Positions 35,501 to 48,636 are shown, counted from the stretch's first letter. The stretch: 64,000 bases of DNA from Tulasnella sp. 424 (GCA_019633425.1 WSUB01000004.1:62001-126000); one strand, 5' to 3'. A program made the numbers and translations. The notes: generated from the sequence alone by a model not told the origin.

Positions 35501-35937
35501 CTAGTAGCGGTAGGTGGCTCTGTTGTGGTTCCTGGGGCTGCTGCGAATACCCAAGGTACGCTTGATCTTGGTGGACAGGGGAACATGAGCGGATTGACCC
35601 TAAAGGAAGAAGCGCCAGTTCGTGAGCTCAATGAGACTTTGTGCGACATAATAGACGACAGGCACATACCATAGAGTGAAGCTCGGCCTCGGCTCTCTTT
35701 CGTCCATCATGAGTGGTGTGGGGGTTGGCAAGTGCAGCCTAAGTTCAAGGAAATCCAATCAGCAAGATGTCACACCAAATCATTGTTCGCTTCAGTACTC
35801 ACCCTCAAGCCAGCAGCACGGCGGTTGGGATCCTTCCTGTGGAACATACCACCAGTGCGACGACCGGTAGTAGTAGTAGTGTGGTGGGTGTGGTGGGTGG
35901 TAGCGGTGGCACGGCGGCGTCTTCCGAAGAGCGGCAT
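35501..35937 (-). CDS. small basic conserved-type protein, 100 aa, three exons
   Basis: Exons are 35803-35937, 35670-35738 and 35501-35599, each a multiple of three with GT-AG borders. The protein starts MPLFGRRRRATATTHHTHHT, then GGMFHRKDPNRRAAGLR. Exon 2 gives AALANPHTTHDGRKRAEAEL and exon 3 ends in IKRTLGIRSSPRNHNRATY. It is very basic and Gly/His/Thr-rich at the N-terminus, with the pattern NPxTTxxGRKxAxxEL that I associate with small uncharacterised basidiomycete proteins. No signal peptide or membrane segment. A nucleic-acid or stress-related role would be speculation. Confidence 0.75.
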
Positions 35938-36500
35938 GTTAAATGTAGGTATTGGAGTTGAGTAAAAGGTAGGAGTAGGTTTAGGTTGAGTAGATGTCTT
36001 GTTGGGAGAAAATGGTCAACATTTCTGGAGGTATTTATGTATCAGAGCAAGTGGGTGCCAAGGGGCACGAGGTGTGGGGCTTCGCGCGTCATGCTGGGGC
36101 GCGCAGGCTGATGACGAGTGTTCGCTCCACAAAACGTGAACGAGGCCCCAGGAGAGAACAACCAAAAATTCACCGAAGCATCCAGAATGCTCTACAAGTA
36201 TAGTATTCCGCCGGCTAAACGCCGACAATAACATATCTCAAATGCGTCGTTGAACACCGATGACGTCGGCTCGTGACCGACAACAAAAGTTCCAGCGGTG
36301 TACTTGGCACTCCGTCACAATTTCTGTGGGACCCACGTTAACTCTCTCGGAGACTCATTGATGCGCCGTAGACGTAGGAGAGGAGCTCGAGAGGGAACTG
36401 ATGACTCCATTGAGGAGCGCATTCATCCAAAATTGCACGATAGACCGCTTTATATGTACAATTCCACGGTTGGTAAAAGAAAAAGAGATTTCTGAAAAAA

Positions 36501-39500
36501 TCAGGACTGCAGCTTGTCCGCAAGGTGGACGAGCTGAGTTCGAAGTCGGTGGATCTCATAGTCAACCAGCGTGACGTTCTTCTCGATTTCGATTGCTTCG
36601 GAAAGCGCTGGGAAAGTTGTAGCGCCGTACCCTTGGAAGAAGAAAGAAAAGGGCGTCAGAGCGGAGCAAAACGTAAAATGACGTTGTTTGCTTCTTTTAC
36701 TTACCTGTCCACTTGCCGGGTGCAACGACAAGATTGCGGTACCATTCGCGATCCTTGATACCTTCAGAGTTGATGAACCCGCGTTCGAACGAGGAGAGCT
36801 TCTTGTTGATAGCGACAACAGCCTGAGCGGCTTTCATGACTCGGCGCACTCGCTTGGGCAGCTTGTGCTTGCCGAAATCGTCCTCCATGCCGGCCGGGGT
36901 CACGCTATCTGCCGCGGCTAGACCGAAGCGTGGAGTTTGGATTGCGTGATCGTGGTGCTCGTCATGCCTGTGGACACCAAAGGCCCTTCGAACCCAGTTA
37001 GCAGGCTTCGCCCATCGAGAATGCGCGCAGTGTGATTTCTTGTGCTTCTCCAAGTCCTTGATAGCCTTTTCCAAGCGCTTGACTGCCTTGACTTTAGCGT
37101 GGTCGAGTTCGTGGCTTGCATCTTGTACCGAGAGGATAGCCTTTTCCAGTCCAGAGAAATCGGCTGCGACGGACAGCTTGGACGCAGAAGACTTGACCCT
37201 GATGCCAAACGAATCGAATCAGTACAATGTTTCGTCCCGAGATTCAATCGGAATCCAGCATACTTCTCGAGGTACGTTCCAAGCTCCAAGGCGTATTGCG
37301 TGGTGTTCAAAGGCAGGAGTGGAGGCTGCAAGAGCCGCAGGGTGACCAGTCCAAGATGCTTGGCAATAGCCACGTGTTTGACGAACCCGGGATCCGAGTA
37401 CAGCTCCTGGAACCGCTGAGAGTCGTATACCGAGTGATAGTGGTACACGGGATCCGTATAAGTACCACCAAATCCTTCGTCCGAGCTGGCGATCTGCAAG
37501 TCCAACCACGATACGGCACAAAGACACTAGTCAGCGACAAACCGAAGCTCCGAGTGAGAACGCCTTTGGATGGGCGTGGACTTACGCCGATCCTCTGCAA
37601 GAAGACGGTATAGTCGGACCCACTACCAAGTGGTCGAATGCTCAAGCTGTCTGGCTTGGAGAACTCTTCCATGAGGAGCTCTTCCGCATAATGGTCCGCA
37701 CCGATCTCCTCCACGCTTCGAGCACCAAGGTTCGTGGTCTTGGGTCCAGTCAACGGTCCAGCATCGGTACGAGCGTCCCAAAGCGTCCTGTTGGCTTCCG
37801 TGGGATGAGGGATGTCGATAGCGGCTTTGCGGAGAAGATGGGCTAAAGAGGGTGAACCGCCGACTTGGAAGCGGGAGCCTTTCGTGGCGACGTCGACGTT
37901 GAGGTAGGCTACGACGTGATCCCTGAGGAAGTCGTGGAAGTCTTCTCCGTATTCAGTAGATCCAACGAGACCGGGCTACAGAACGGGCATTATAAGTTCG
38001 CGAATGGCACTTTTGCTGGGTCGGGACATGGGAAAATCCTACCTCTTCAGCATCCCAACTTGCGATGACCAGCGTCCTCAATGGCTTCCATCCCTTCTTA
38101 ATCAGCGTACCAAGACCTTTTACGATCTCAACAATAGCCGTGGTGCCTGAAGTGGGATCAGCAGCACCCAACACCCACGCATCACGGTGGCATCCCAACA
38201 GCACAATCTCCTCCTTGACGTGTCCAGGGATCACCGCCATTGTGTTCCAAATCGGAGTAACTTTGACGTCAACGTCGTTCTTGAGTCTGATGTTCCGGCT
38301 GCTCTGAGCACCATCGAGGCTATAGTTGAAATTGGGGATGTCGTCGAAGAGCTTTTGAGCGTTGTTCCACGAAATGGGTAAAGATGGGATGGATGGGATG
38401 TTCAGGCTGTCCTCGCGCGTGACGTTGGGGTAAGCTGGGTAGCCTGGCGTGCTTGGGTCTCCGGGGTACTTTGACAGGAATTGGACGCTTCCGCGTTGAA
38501 CCGAGGATGGGTTGCGCGCTGGGCCGGCAGGGTATCTAGCAAAACATCAAACCGTTTAGCGAATTTCAGAGACGGGTGGTATTGTTTGCAACTTACGGCG
38601 CGTATCCGTTTGCAATGGTCACGCTTCCGTCGTCACGAGGGTCTGAGTAGATCACGCAGCCTAGGAAACTCTAGTCAGGCTTCCAGATGTCTGAAACCGA
38701 GGGTCGACCACAAAGAGCTTACCGATCGCTCCAGCTTCCTGAGCTCCCTTGACCTAATAGCAATAAGAAATAATAATCAAGTCCTCCACCATGCATTGTA
38801 TTGAAGCAACAGCGATACCTTCAAGCCACGGAATAGCCAACCATAGCGAGCAATTGCGATCTTGCCGGTGAGATCCACTCCCTTTGCCGCGAGCTCATCA
38901 AAGTCTTCCTTGCTCCCATAGTTGACATAGACTAATTTTCCCTATAAGCGACATAGATATTATGCTTAGAAGTCGTGCGACTGTGAGTTGGGGGGATGGT
39001 CGGTGTCACGTACCGTAACATCGCCGGCTTTACTCAACCCGTGCCAAGCCCCAATTGTTTTGGCGAACTTTCCGGCCGGATCTGCAACGTCCCCCACTTC
39101 TTCGACGTCTGCATTCCAAGCCACGGTTCCGTCATCTTCAATTATTTGTAGCTCTCTCTCCAAGGGCGTGTTGAGGATAGGGTAGTACGTGTCGATCCAT
39201 GCACGGGGCGCAGTGGCGTTGACAATGCCTAGCGTGCTACTTTGGGATTCGACGGATCCAGCGTCGAAAAGAGGGAGCTTGGAACTATGAGAGATACCAA
39301 GCTCGTCTTGGAAGATCTTCAGTATCGATTTAGCCTGCTCGAAATCGGCTGGGGACCCTCCAAGGTGCGGGACGTCGGAGAAGTCTTTTGATGTTTGGAG
39401 AGCACTGGCAGGCGATGGTACGGAACTTTAAAATATCATGGAATGTTCAGTTTAAGTGGATAAGATCGCTCAAGGCGGTGGCACGTACAGGAATAGCTTT

Positions 39501-39790
39501 TCAGCTTCCGCGGCACTCAACCTGCCCGGCCGGAACCCACTGGACGCCCATAATCCGGTCTCGTCAAGCTCCGCAGATGAGGCCTCTGAGAAGACGGCCC
39601 GGATATCGGCACCAAACGTTCCCCAAAGAGAGAGAAACGTGAAGGCGCCGGCGAGGATGACGGCGCGCCTGATGCTTTTGACCCTCCTGCGGAACGCATC
39701 ATTCTCGTCGCGTTGGGTATCCTCATAAAGAGGAAGCCTTTGCTGGCGCTCCTTCTCCGAATTTCTCCATTCAGCTGCCTTGTCGCCCAT
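36501..39790 (-). CDS. M28 metallopeptidase, glutamate carboxypeptidase II-like type II membrane protein
   Basis: The ATG at 39790 gives a short cytosolic N-terminus, a signal anchor ([16 protein letters not shown]), a protease-associated domain ([20 protein letters not shown]), then the M28 peptidase core. Zinc ligands are visible in order: His and Asp in [15 protein letters not shown], the catalytic/ligand Glu pair in IASWDAEE, Asp in VAYLNVD and His in YHYHSVYD. A transferrin-receptor-like dimerisation domain ends near KLQS at 36501. About ten introns interrupt the gene. Homologues (GCPII/NAALADase, yeast Vps70/Tre1-like) trim C-terminal acidic residues or act in vacuolar sorting. All metal ligands are kept, so the enzyme is probably active. 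It shares a 430-bp promoter with ERV14. Confidence 0.92.
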
Positions 39791-40217
39791 TATTTAGGAG
39801 GGTTGAATCAGAGTGGGATGGTGGTTGAAAAAAGAGCAGATGGAGTCGCGTGGGATGACGAACTATCGAAGCGAATGTGGCACACGATCTGGGGACCCTT
39901 TGGCGCCAACCTGTGGCAACAACCTCCGACGACCTCCGGGTACGGTTAGGTGTGTGTTATAAGTCTTGAGTCTCGTCGTCTGCCCTTGAGAACGAGGCTG
40001 GTCGGTCGTGAGGGATGGTCGTTTTGCAGCATCCGGATGTTTGGCCGACACGGAGATAACGGGCGGTTGCTCCTTAGGTACGTCAGCGGCTCACCACGCG
40101 CGAAAAGATCCTCAGTCCACATCCCAAGCCCTTCAATATTCCCTAAAGTCCCGCCGCTCCCCACCCCAAGACTCGTTTAACTTTTAATTCATCTCACCCG
40201 AACGCTACAAGGCAAAA
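39791..40217. promoter_or_regulatory. divergent promoter region between the M28 peptidase and ERV14
   Basis: The 427-bp interval separates two divergent starts. No clear TATA box; both gene-proximal ends are compositionally neutral. Confidence 0.5.
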
Positions 40218-41105
40218 ATGTTGGGTTCAGGTGAGCTCCTATTCAAAATTTTGGCCGCTGTCCAAGACGTGTCCACAATCTCATTTTGCTCATACGACCC
40301 CTCTGTCTTGCCGTTCCATGAATTCTAGGCTGGTTGTTCCTCTTCGGTGTGCTCGCAGCAGCAGGCCTTCTCTTCACAATGGTTTTCTTCGTAAGTCGTC
40401 CTTATGAGAGCCGTCTCCTCGACTGGGCCGCAGCTGACCGAGCTATCGATGATTGCTCCCGGTGGACCTATTGCTTCTAGATCATTATGTTCTCGGACTT
40501 GGAGTGCGACTACATTAATCCCATCGACCTTTGCAACAAGCTGAACCAGGTGAGTGGCGCGGAACAGAAATGTCTGAAAGTCGTCCGATGTCGGTCTGAC
40601 CATACCCACCCCACCCGACACATTAGTTTGTTCTCCCGGAGATGGGCTTCCAAGCATTCTTAACATTATGCTTCCTGCTATCTGGCCAATGGAGCGCTCT
40701 ATTCCTCAATCTGCCCCTAGTAGCGTTCAATGTACAAAAGTTCGTCACGTACGCCAACGTCATCCCTGGCAGCCGGCTTACGAAATCTCCTGTTATCTAG
40801 GATCATGAACAAAAACCACATGTACGATGCGACGGAGATTTTCCGAACGTTAGGCGGACACAAGAAGGAGTGCTTCATCAAGCTCGGCTTCTACCTTGTG
40901 TCGTTCTTCTATTACCTCTACAGGTATGTGCTTCCTGTGGCTACGCCGCTTTTTCCGCGTTATCATCGACCCCCTGACACTAAATTCCACTTCCCCCCCT
41001 TCTACACCATTAGGATGATCGTTGCCCTTATCTCAGGTCAGCCGACATACAGTTCGTATCATCGAACTGCCGTATTAACCTTGATGTTCTACAGAGAGCG
41101 AATAA
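40218..41105 (+). CDS. ERV14: ERV14/cornichon COPII cargo receptor
   Basis: Seven exons (40218-40230, 40329-40390, 40481-40549, 40627-40739, 40801-40923, 41014-41036, 41095-41105) total 414 nt and give 137 aa, the usual family length. The product is a small multi-spanning membrane protein: GWLFLFGVLAAAGLLF, then DLECDYINPIDLCNKLNQF with the cornichon motif, FQAFLTLCFLLSGQW, then KNHMYDATEIFRTLGGHKKE and FFYYLYRMIVALIS. The last exon is only 11 nt and supplies ESE-stop. In yeast it recruits membrane cargo into COPII vesicles at the ER. The tail of this gene was copied to 45.56 kb, see there. Confidence 0.95.
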
Positions 41106-42009
41106 TCCCCTTTTTCATTCTGCCTATTGTATTAGAAGGGAGCGGCAATGTTACGATATTTCACGAGCAGGAAACGTGTCTGTGCGGGAATTGTAAAGCA
41201 TTCATCCCCGAAGCCTCTTGGAGTGGGATGAAGACACCCAAACATTTTCCCATTCTACTGCGGTACCGACTGCGACCCAAAGCCTTGTTTGCTGAAAAGC
41301 AAATTGAAGATTTGCCCGCCAAGGTCTTATGTGCAAGACAAGCCTATTGGATATGTCTGCCTCCTGCCCTGGGCGGTTTCATAGTTGCACGCCCATGGTA
41401 CGTTGAATGGGCTCCAGCCCACCAACATTGACTACAGACTTCAGTCTTCATTCCAGGTAGAAGGAGATAACAGCACCGAGCGAACGGGGACGTTTACGAA
41501 AAGAGTGTGAATATCCTATCTGTAATGAGGTTGCAGCACGTCACCTCATTGGTCGCGCAAGCTGCTAAACCTCTTGGGGACTGGCGGGATGGTCGGTATT
41601 CACACGTCATGCTTCGCACCTTTCCTTTTGGAGGTCCGAGGCCCCGCCTCTGCCCCGAATTTGGCGAGGTCCGTCAAGATAGTGCAGTGTGTTGACCTCA
41701 TGTTTTCGGCATTACACGTCGGTGAGAGCGCACTAAGGTACGGCTATTAGAAAAGATCACTACACACTGTCATATTAAGGTTCTGGTTATATCAAATAGA
41801 TGGATCGATTACGAGCGGCGCGCCGACTTTCATTCAGGAATTGAGGGGAGGGCTTGGTGCCGCGACCCGTGCCAGTGACACGCTCCTCTTCGTTCCCATA
41901 GACGACAGCATGCACTGCAATTCCGACGTCGGTGGGGTTTAGCTTGTCAAACCGAAGCTTGAATGGCGATAAGGGGCAGGTCTCGTGAAGACCACTCCCG
42001 CCATTGGAG

Positions 42010-42017
42010 TATTTATA
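42010..42017 (+). promoter_or_regulatory. TATA box of micro-gene 1
   Basis: TATTTATA lies 184 bp before the ATG of copy 1, within GAGTATTTATACAAGG. Confidence 0.55.
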
Positions 42018-42193
42018 CAAGGGAGGCAGAAGCGTTTCGTCCCTCACAGACCAAGCACATCTTGTCACCTCCCTTGACTCCTAAACCTTCTTGATAACGC
42101 TCGCGTCTCGACACGCAACTACGCGTGAGTCCGTGTTCGACACGGTCTATGCACCTACTGACTTTGGGGCGTCAGCTGTGATATCGTTGCAGA

Positions 42194-42423
42194 ATGCTTC
42201 TATACAATAAGAATCTCACCTTTCAACAGTACCAGGATCCTCAATAGTGAGTCTCATACTCGTGCTTTCACCAACACGTCGGACTTGGTTTGAGTAACCA
42301 TCGTGCTTTTCCGACGAACACAGTCGACCTAGCCTTGCTCACGACAGCCCGAGAAATTTCGCGAGAACAACCGACCCTGTGGTCAAGGTTGACCAACCGG
42401 AACTTCCGGTTCAAGGCAGATGA
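42194..42423 (+). CDS. micro-gene copy 1 (50 aa, two exons), family of unknown function
   Basis: Exon 1 (42194-42246) starts MLLYNKNLTF and ends at a GTGAGT donor; exon 2 (42324-42423) begins after CACAG and stops at TGA. The junction closes in frame. The C-terminal half, NFARTTDPVVKVDQPELP, matches the family motif (aromatic-x-x-x-x-D-x-V-V-K-V-D-x-P). A probable 5' untranslated intron (donor near 42126, acceptor TTGCAG just before the ATG) fits the other copies. There is no signal peptide, membrane segment, CaaX end or Cys framework. Function unknown. Support comes from parallel gene structure in copy 2, where exon 1 also has exactly 53 nt. Confidence 0.55.
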
Positions 42424-44246
42424 ATGTCGTCGTACCAGAGGTTGCTGTGAAGGAATATCTCCTGTACTCCTAGACTACTTCTTTCATATGTTGCCATACA
42501 ATCATAGTCCTTGCTTGAACGCACTGCATCAGGTTGATTGGTATCAGCCCGAAAGCGCACTAGTACTGAATCGAAGGCGGCTTTCTCCTCGAACTTGAGC
42601 AGAGACGTGGCAAGACTTTCACCAATAGGCGGTCGACGTCTTAGACTGCACATGCCCGGTTGTAACGGCTATGCAGATGGGATGGAAAAGCAATCGCTTA
42701 TACCCATTAGGCTTATCTGTGCTTTGGTGACGCCAGGCAAGTCAGATGGGTAACCTTAAGAGCTTCCATTCAGAACCTTCCGTCTCGTGCCTTGGCGATC
42801 GGTACGGAGACCACTATGTACTACTTTAACTCCCCTTTGACTTAATTCTCCTCCTTCCGATTTCATGAATCCAGGTCGCGGTACATGCATGTTTAACTCG
42901 GCACAACAACTCTGGGTGTACTGTACATATAAAGTTCGGCTGTCTTCTGTCGGGTGGTTGCGTTGCTATGTTGGCGGACAAAGTTCCTGGCGTGTCTCTT
43001 GTATGGTTACGTCGCACCAGCATTCATCGCCTAAGAGAGCTCACATGCGATGGATTACACAACGAACCTACCACGCTCACAAGTTGTTATCAGCCTGACA
43101 CCGGGAGACTAGGTTTTTATTCTGTGTCTCCGTCTCACAGCATAATTTTTGATTTTAGGCACTGGATGAAACATCGAGCAGAGATGTCCGAACATCTAGA
43201 GCCAATCAATGAAATAGCCTTATGTTATTTTATAGAAATATCCCCCAGTACGTAGAGACGCTCTCATCAACACCATCCTCGAAGGCATGTGTCTCATTTA
43301 GATATCACATCCAGGGCCGTAAAGGGCCCCATCGCCGCTCCGCCTTCAGCAGAGTAACCTGATACCCTCAACTAGGACGTGTGAAGAATTTGATTAATTG
43401 GTGTTGCAATGGGAACTGCGACACACCTTTGGCTGTTGCCATGAGGCAACCGTCTTCAACTGGGCGAGACCTTAGAAATTCAGCCCACACCACTAGCGTA
43501 AAGTATATCAATAGCTTCAAAACTTTGTTTGTGGAGTCATTAACTGAATCTGGATGCTAAGGCCATGCCTGCAACGGTGCGGTGCGTTGAAGTCGCTTCC
43601 TCGCCGTTTCCCTGGAAATACCGAGCCGGCAAAACTGCCAATCATACGTCGTCGCGCCTTCTTCCCCCCTTAAGTGTTCTTCGACTACCCAGATCTACTG
43701 ACACGGGTTCGAACGCGGAACAAGGGAAGTGGAAGGTGAGTGAAAGAGGCTCTTGTCCCAGACCAGGTCCCACCCAAATCACTGCCTAAATTATGACAAG
43801 TCCCGGATTTATGGAGTGCAATATGATATTGGGTACGAGCACTGTTCACAGGCATAGAAGATGGTATAGGAGTGCATGAGACACCCGCACAGGTGTTCAA
43901 CTGTGGAGCTCGGCAGACCGCAGAGAAGTTACCATTGATATCAATGATATTATCAGAGAAAGGAAGCAGACACATTGAATGATGTAGAGTAGTCTGAGCA
44001 ACGGCAAAGTTTATGGAAATGCCTTACAAGCGTTGAACGCGCCAGGTCACTGGGTTATTGCCGTCCAATCATCTTTCGATGGCAAGAGGTCAGCAGGTCA
44101 CGAGTGCGTTCAGCACTTGAGCTTTCCCACCCATTTCTTCCTCTTACAGCATTTTGATACTGCGTCGGCATCTCGTGATCCCAAAGCGAAGGAACTCTCG
44201 TGCTAGAACCACTGTCACCTGTCTCGGAGTCGACGAGACCTTCGAG

Positions 44247-44254
44247 TATAAATA
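44247..44254 (+). promoter_or_regulatory. TATA box of micro-gene 4
   Basis: A perfect TATAAATA lies 226 bp before the ATG of the 44.5 kb copy. Confidence 0.65.
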
Positions 44255-44472
44255 CAGCACCTCAGGCTGCTACGTGATATGTCAACCAGTCTTATCTACC
44301 ACCATACTTTCATCTATCCGAGCTGCTCCATCTTACCCATCCGACTCCAGGTAATTCGTGGGCTGGCTTTTTTCCCCCGGGTTTGTCAGGATATGTGAGC
44401 ATTGACCACTCTCCGCGTTAGGTTTCGCTAGCTAGAAGGAATCAATAACATCGGCGCATTATATTCGTGACA

Positions 44473-44648
44473 ATGACTCGGTGAGTGAATGCGGCTGGAT
44501 AGCATATGCGCGGATGACGAGGCTGAGACGCTTTCCGAATACCCGGCGTATCAGTGACCTCAGCAATGGCACCAAGAACTACGGTGCTTCTGAAGACAAT
44601 ACCGTCAAAGTCCAGGAACCGAGTTCAGCAAATGAGAATTCTACGTGA
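44473..44648 (+). CDS. micro-gene copy 4 type (33 aa, two exons)
   Basis: Exon 1 is only 8 nt (44473-44480, ATG ACT CG) before a GTGAGT donor. Exon 2 (44555-44648, 94 nt) starts DLSNGTKNYGASEDNTVKV and ends ANENST-stop. Copy 5 at 48844 has the same intron length (74 nt) and the same exon-2 length. An alternative acceptor nine bases downstream also stays in frame. The tiny first exon makes the start the weakest part of the call. Function unknown. Confidence 0.5.
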
Positions 44649-45565
44649 GAGGAGGAAACGGAGAGGACCTTGAACACTAGTCCAATTGCAAGATAGTCCG
44701 GTGCTTAGGTGGCTCCAGTCCGCTTCCGAAGTTGCGCGGAGCCGGAGGAAGTGGAAACCGCGGTTATATTCAGTGTCTATATCTCGATAACATATTCTCC
44801 CAAACTATGTTGTTTGTTTCGGCTTCATTGGGGCGGGGATTAAGACAGACGGGTCGACCCGGCAAATTCAAGTCTACGAGACCAAAACTATGTGGTTTCC
44901 CTGAGAAGGTCCTCTCCAAAGCTTCGAATTTGATGCCAGAAAGTAAATCGGTGTTCGAATCAACGCGTCGGTAGATTAGGTCTCGGGGCTGGGCTGAATC
45001 AAAAACGCAATTAAAAATAGACACGAGGCAGCCATAAGCTAAGGAACAAAGGAGGCAAGAGATAAAACATAATTGAGCCGAATTTTAAAAGTGGACTTGA
45101 TCCAGTCGGTTGAGAAGGCGGAGTAGGTCTAACCGGCGTGTGGACAAAGTGAAAGACACAGGATTAAGTCTACGAGTTGGGAATACTGTCCTTAAACATG
45201 CTGACAATCGGCGGGTCGGTGATGCCGCTCCATCAGGGGAGACTTCAGGTGAGTGTGGTCCAGCTAAGAACGTGCCATCGATGTGTAAGGAAATAAGGGG
45301 AAAGCCGAGTGATAAAATAGGTCACGAATAGATTGACCACGTAGTACTTTCTTCAAATATCCAACGAGGGGAAGGAACCCGTCGAAATCGTAGTACCGAG
45401 ATGGGTCAGGTCGTCTCGGAGGTGCACCGGTGACGTCATCGGTCGATATGAACGTGCCTGAACGGACAACTCCGCTTCACGTGAGGTCCGGGTCCTGCGG
45501 AAGAGACTGAGTGTAGGTTCGTTAGATATGTATACCGATCATCCTCCCTATTACCAATCGCATCA

Positions 45566-45790
45566 TGTATCGTTCTTCTACTACCTATAACAGGTACGTG
45601 TTCCCTGTAGCTACGCCGCTTGTCCGCGTTATCAACGGACCCCTGACGCTAAATGGCACGTTTCCCCCCTTTGTATCATCAGGATGATCGTTGCCCTTAT
45701 CTTAGGTCAGCCGACGTATAGTCCGCACCATCAAACTGCCGTATTAACCTTGGTATTCCACGGAGAGCGAATAATCCCCCTTTCATTTTG
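45566..45790 (+). pseudogene. ERV14 3'-end fragment (exons 5-tail, 6 and 7)
   Basis: The sequence aligns with 40900-41110: TCGTTCTTCTACTACCTATA for the end of exon 5, GATGATCGTTGCCCTTATCTTAGGTC for exon 6 and its donor, and GGAGAGCGAATAATCC for exon 7. The exon 6 frame gains TAG at its end and the acceptor of exon 7 has changed from ACAG to ACGG. No upstream exons are present, so it cannot encode a cornichon. Confidence 0.9.
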
Positions 45791-46808
45791 CCTATTGTAT
45801 TAGAACGGAGCGGGCATGTTACGATATTTCACAAGTAGATCTAGACTGTGCGGGAACTGTAATCCTTCTTCCCAAAGCCTCCTGGATTGGGGCGACGACC
45901 TGGGCAGCTTCCCACTCATACAACGGTACCGAGCGCCACATTAAAGCCATGTTCGCTGAAATAAGATTGACCATTTGTCCGCCACTCGTGCTGTATGTAC
46001 CCAGTGCTTTACTTCCAAGACTAGCGTGTTGGGGATATCTCTCACCTGGGCTCATTCACCGTTGTAGCCCCCTGTACGCTGAATGGGCTCCCGTCCATCG
46101 GCAGTCGATACCGGCAACCAGCGAATGGGACATTCACGAAAAGGTATGCACATGTTATCCCCACCGAGGTTGCATGGTAAGCTGCTAAACCCCTTGGGGA
46201 GATTTGGCGGGATTGTGGCGCTATGAGTCGCACGCGTACGGAACACTTCCGATGGGTTCGAGAACCGCGCTTCGGCCCGAACTTATTGAGCCCGGTGAAG
46301 AGGTCCACAACATGTTTCCGCATATCCCACTCGGTGGGAACGTAGTACGATTCGGCTTTTAGCGAAGTTGGCTACACATTTGTCATATCAAGGTTCTAGT
46401 GCTTACATCCACATGAATTAGCTCAGGGGCGCGCCGACTTCATTTAGAAGTTGAGGTGATAGATCTTCCAACAAGGATACATGCCGTACCGGTGACATGC
46501 CTCTCGTCACTATCATTAGCGACGGTAGGCATTGCAATGACGAACGCCGATGGGGTTTAGCTTGTTAAGTCAAAGCCTTGAGGGCGATTAGGTGCGCCAT
46601 CGGCGAATACCAGTTCAGCTACTGGCGTACTTATGAGAAGGCCGAGGCATTTCGTCCTCAATAACCAAGCACTTCTTGTCACCTACCCCAACTCCTTTCC
46701 CTTCTTGCCAACGCTCGCGTCCCAACGTGCAACTAGTAGTGAGTCCGCGTTCGACATGGTGCATGCACGGACTTACGTTGGCGCCCTTAGCTGCGATATC
46801 ATTTCATA

Positions 46809-47058
46809 ATGGTTCTTAGCAGCGATCATCTCACCCTTCAACAGCAGCATGGTCTTCGATGGTGAGTCTCGTATTCCCGCTTGCGCGAACATGGCGAACG
46901 TAGTTCGAATGACCATCGTTGCTCTCTCCAGCGACCACTGCCGCCATAGCCTTGCTCAAGAGATTGCCAACACCCCGGCAAATTTTGGGGGAAGCAACGA
47001 CACTGTGATCAAGGTCGACAAACCGGAACCCTCTGATGTGGAGGTTGAAGGTAAATGA
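46809..47058 (+). CDS. micro-gene copy 2 (59 aa, two exons)
   Basis: Exon 1 (46809-46861, 53 nt) starts MVLSSDHLTLQQQ. After a GTGAGT...CCAG intron, exon 2 (46932-47058) reads DHCRHSLAQEIANTPANF, then the motif NDTVIKVDKPEPSD and ends EVEGK-stop. It is the positional partner of copy 1, with an identical exon-1 length and stop context. The TATA box has decayed to TACTTATGA near 46629, and the acceptor of the 5' untranslated intron seems lost (CAT in place of CAG). It may be weakly or no longer expressed. Function unknown. Confidence 0.5.
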
Positions 47059-48628
47059 ATGCCGTGGTGTTGTTGCAGAAAATGTACTCCACGAATCCCT
47101 TTCATACAATGTTATTGCCTGCCTGGATACAGCACGCAAGGTTCATGAAATCATTTTGATAGGGACACTAGAATACTTCCCCTCAAACTCGAGTCCAGAC
47201 ACAGGAGACTTTCACTAATTGACGGTCGAAGCCCTTGACATGCACGCGTTCAGTTGTGACAGCTTTGCGGACAGGACGAAGATCCCAACGCTTAGACCCA
47301 TTAGGCATATCTGTTCCTACGCAACGTCAGGCAAGTCAGCTGGGTCGCACTAAAGCTTCCATGAAGAACCTCCTATGTCCTCGAGTCGTGCCCTTGCAGG
47401 TAAATGGCTGGTGCGTCGCATTAACTCCCCTTGACTCAAATCGCCCACGTGCTCTTTCATGAATCCAGCTCGCGGCACATGTATGGTACCCTTATCATAT
47501 CAAGACTATTTTTTCGGGTGCATATCAAGTTCGGTTTTCTCCGCTTCTTCTGCGTTGCTGTGTTAGTAGATAAACTTGTGGGCTGTTCCTCGTACGCCAC
47601 TCATACAGCTCCATTGCACCGAGCCGTTATCCACGGCGTAAGCGAATCCAGAGGCCACGGTCTACACGGACAAATTCGCAGTACAGCCTCTCAGTCTGAC
47701 GAAGAATTGTTGATCTGACAGCAGTGAGGACTCAGTGGTGGAAGATCAGGCAGAGAACTTCGAACTATCAGATCCAGAGCAGACGAAGCAAACAGTCCCA
47801 CATTACTTTATGGAAGTCTGATTCGGCGTGTAGAGACGCTGTCGTCAGAACATCCATGAAGATATGTTTGCCCCATTTGGGCATTTAGGACTTTATAGAT
47901 GACTCGGACCCCCGTCGCCGCTCCACCCTCAACAGAATAACCCGATATACGGAACCGGAAGATGTGAAAACTTTGATTATTCGACGCTGAAATTGGCGTG
48001 GCGGCAATCTACGGGCTTTTGTTGAGATGCATCATGCCCGACCTGAATTATGTGAGACCTTGGGAATTAAGGTTACTCAACTAGCGTAAAGCAAAATCAA
48101 CAGCTTTAAACCATTTCTTGGCGGCCTACCAACTTGAATACGAAGTTGAGGCCACGGCTGCAGCAGTGGCAGTGCGTTAAAGCCGCTTCCTCGCCGTTTC
48201 CTTGGAAATTCCGAGTCGGCAAAATCGCTAATGATACGTCTCGTCTCCTTCCCCCTATGGTGTTCTTGAACTGTCCAGATTTTTGGACACCATTTCGAAC
48301 GCCAAATGAGGGAAGTGGAAGCTGAATGAAGGAGGCTCTTGTCTCAGAGCAGGTCCTTCGCCAATTACTACTTAAATTATGACAGCTCCAATTTTACAGA
48401 ACGCAATATTATGGTGGAAATGCCTTACGAAGGTTGAATGCGACAGGTCGCGTGGTCATTGCCATCTTCTCCCGAGAGGTCACGAGCGCGTTAAGAATTT
48501 GCACTTTCTCGCCACTTTCTCCTCCCACAGCCATTCTGATATTGTTCAATCATCTCGCGCTCCCAAAGCGAGAGGACTCTCATGCTGGAACTACTGTCAC
48601 CTGTGTCAGAGTCCCCGAGACCTGCGGG

Positions 48629-48636
48629 TATAAATA
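48629..48636 (+). promoter_or_regulatory. TATA box of micro-gene 5
   Basis: TATAAATA lies 215 bp before the ATG, in the same position and context as that of the 44.5 kb copy. Confidence 0.65.

Larger units (their letters stand above)
40885..45450. repeat. tandem duplication unit I of the micro-gene array
   Basis: From the last exons of ERV14 to about 45.4 kb, sequence recurs in the same order at 45.56-49.8 kb (offset about 4.4-4.7 kb). Anchors: 41805 and 46425 (GGCGCGCCGACTT), 42055 and 46670 (CCAAGCAC-TCTTGTCACCT), 43590 and 48180 (CGCTTCCTCGCCGTTTCC), 44870 and 49075 (GTCTACRAGACCAAAACTAT). Identity is patchy, so the duplication is old. Confidence 0.85.
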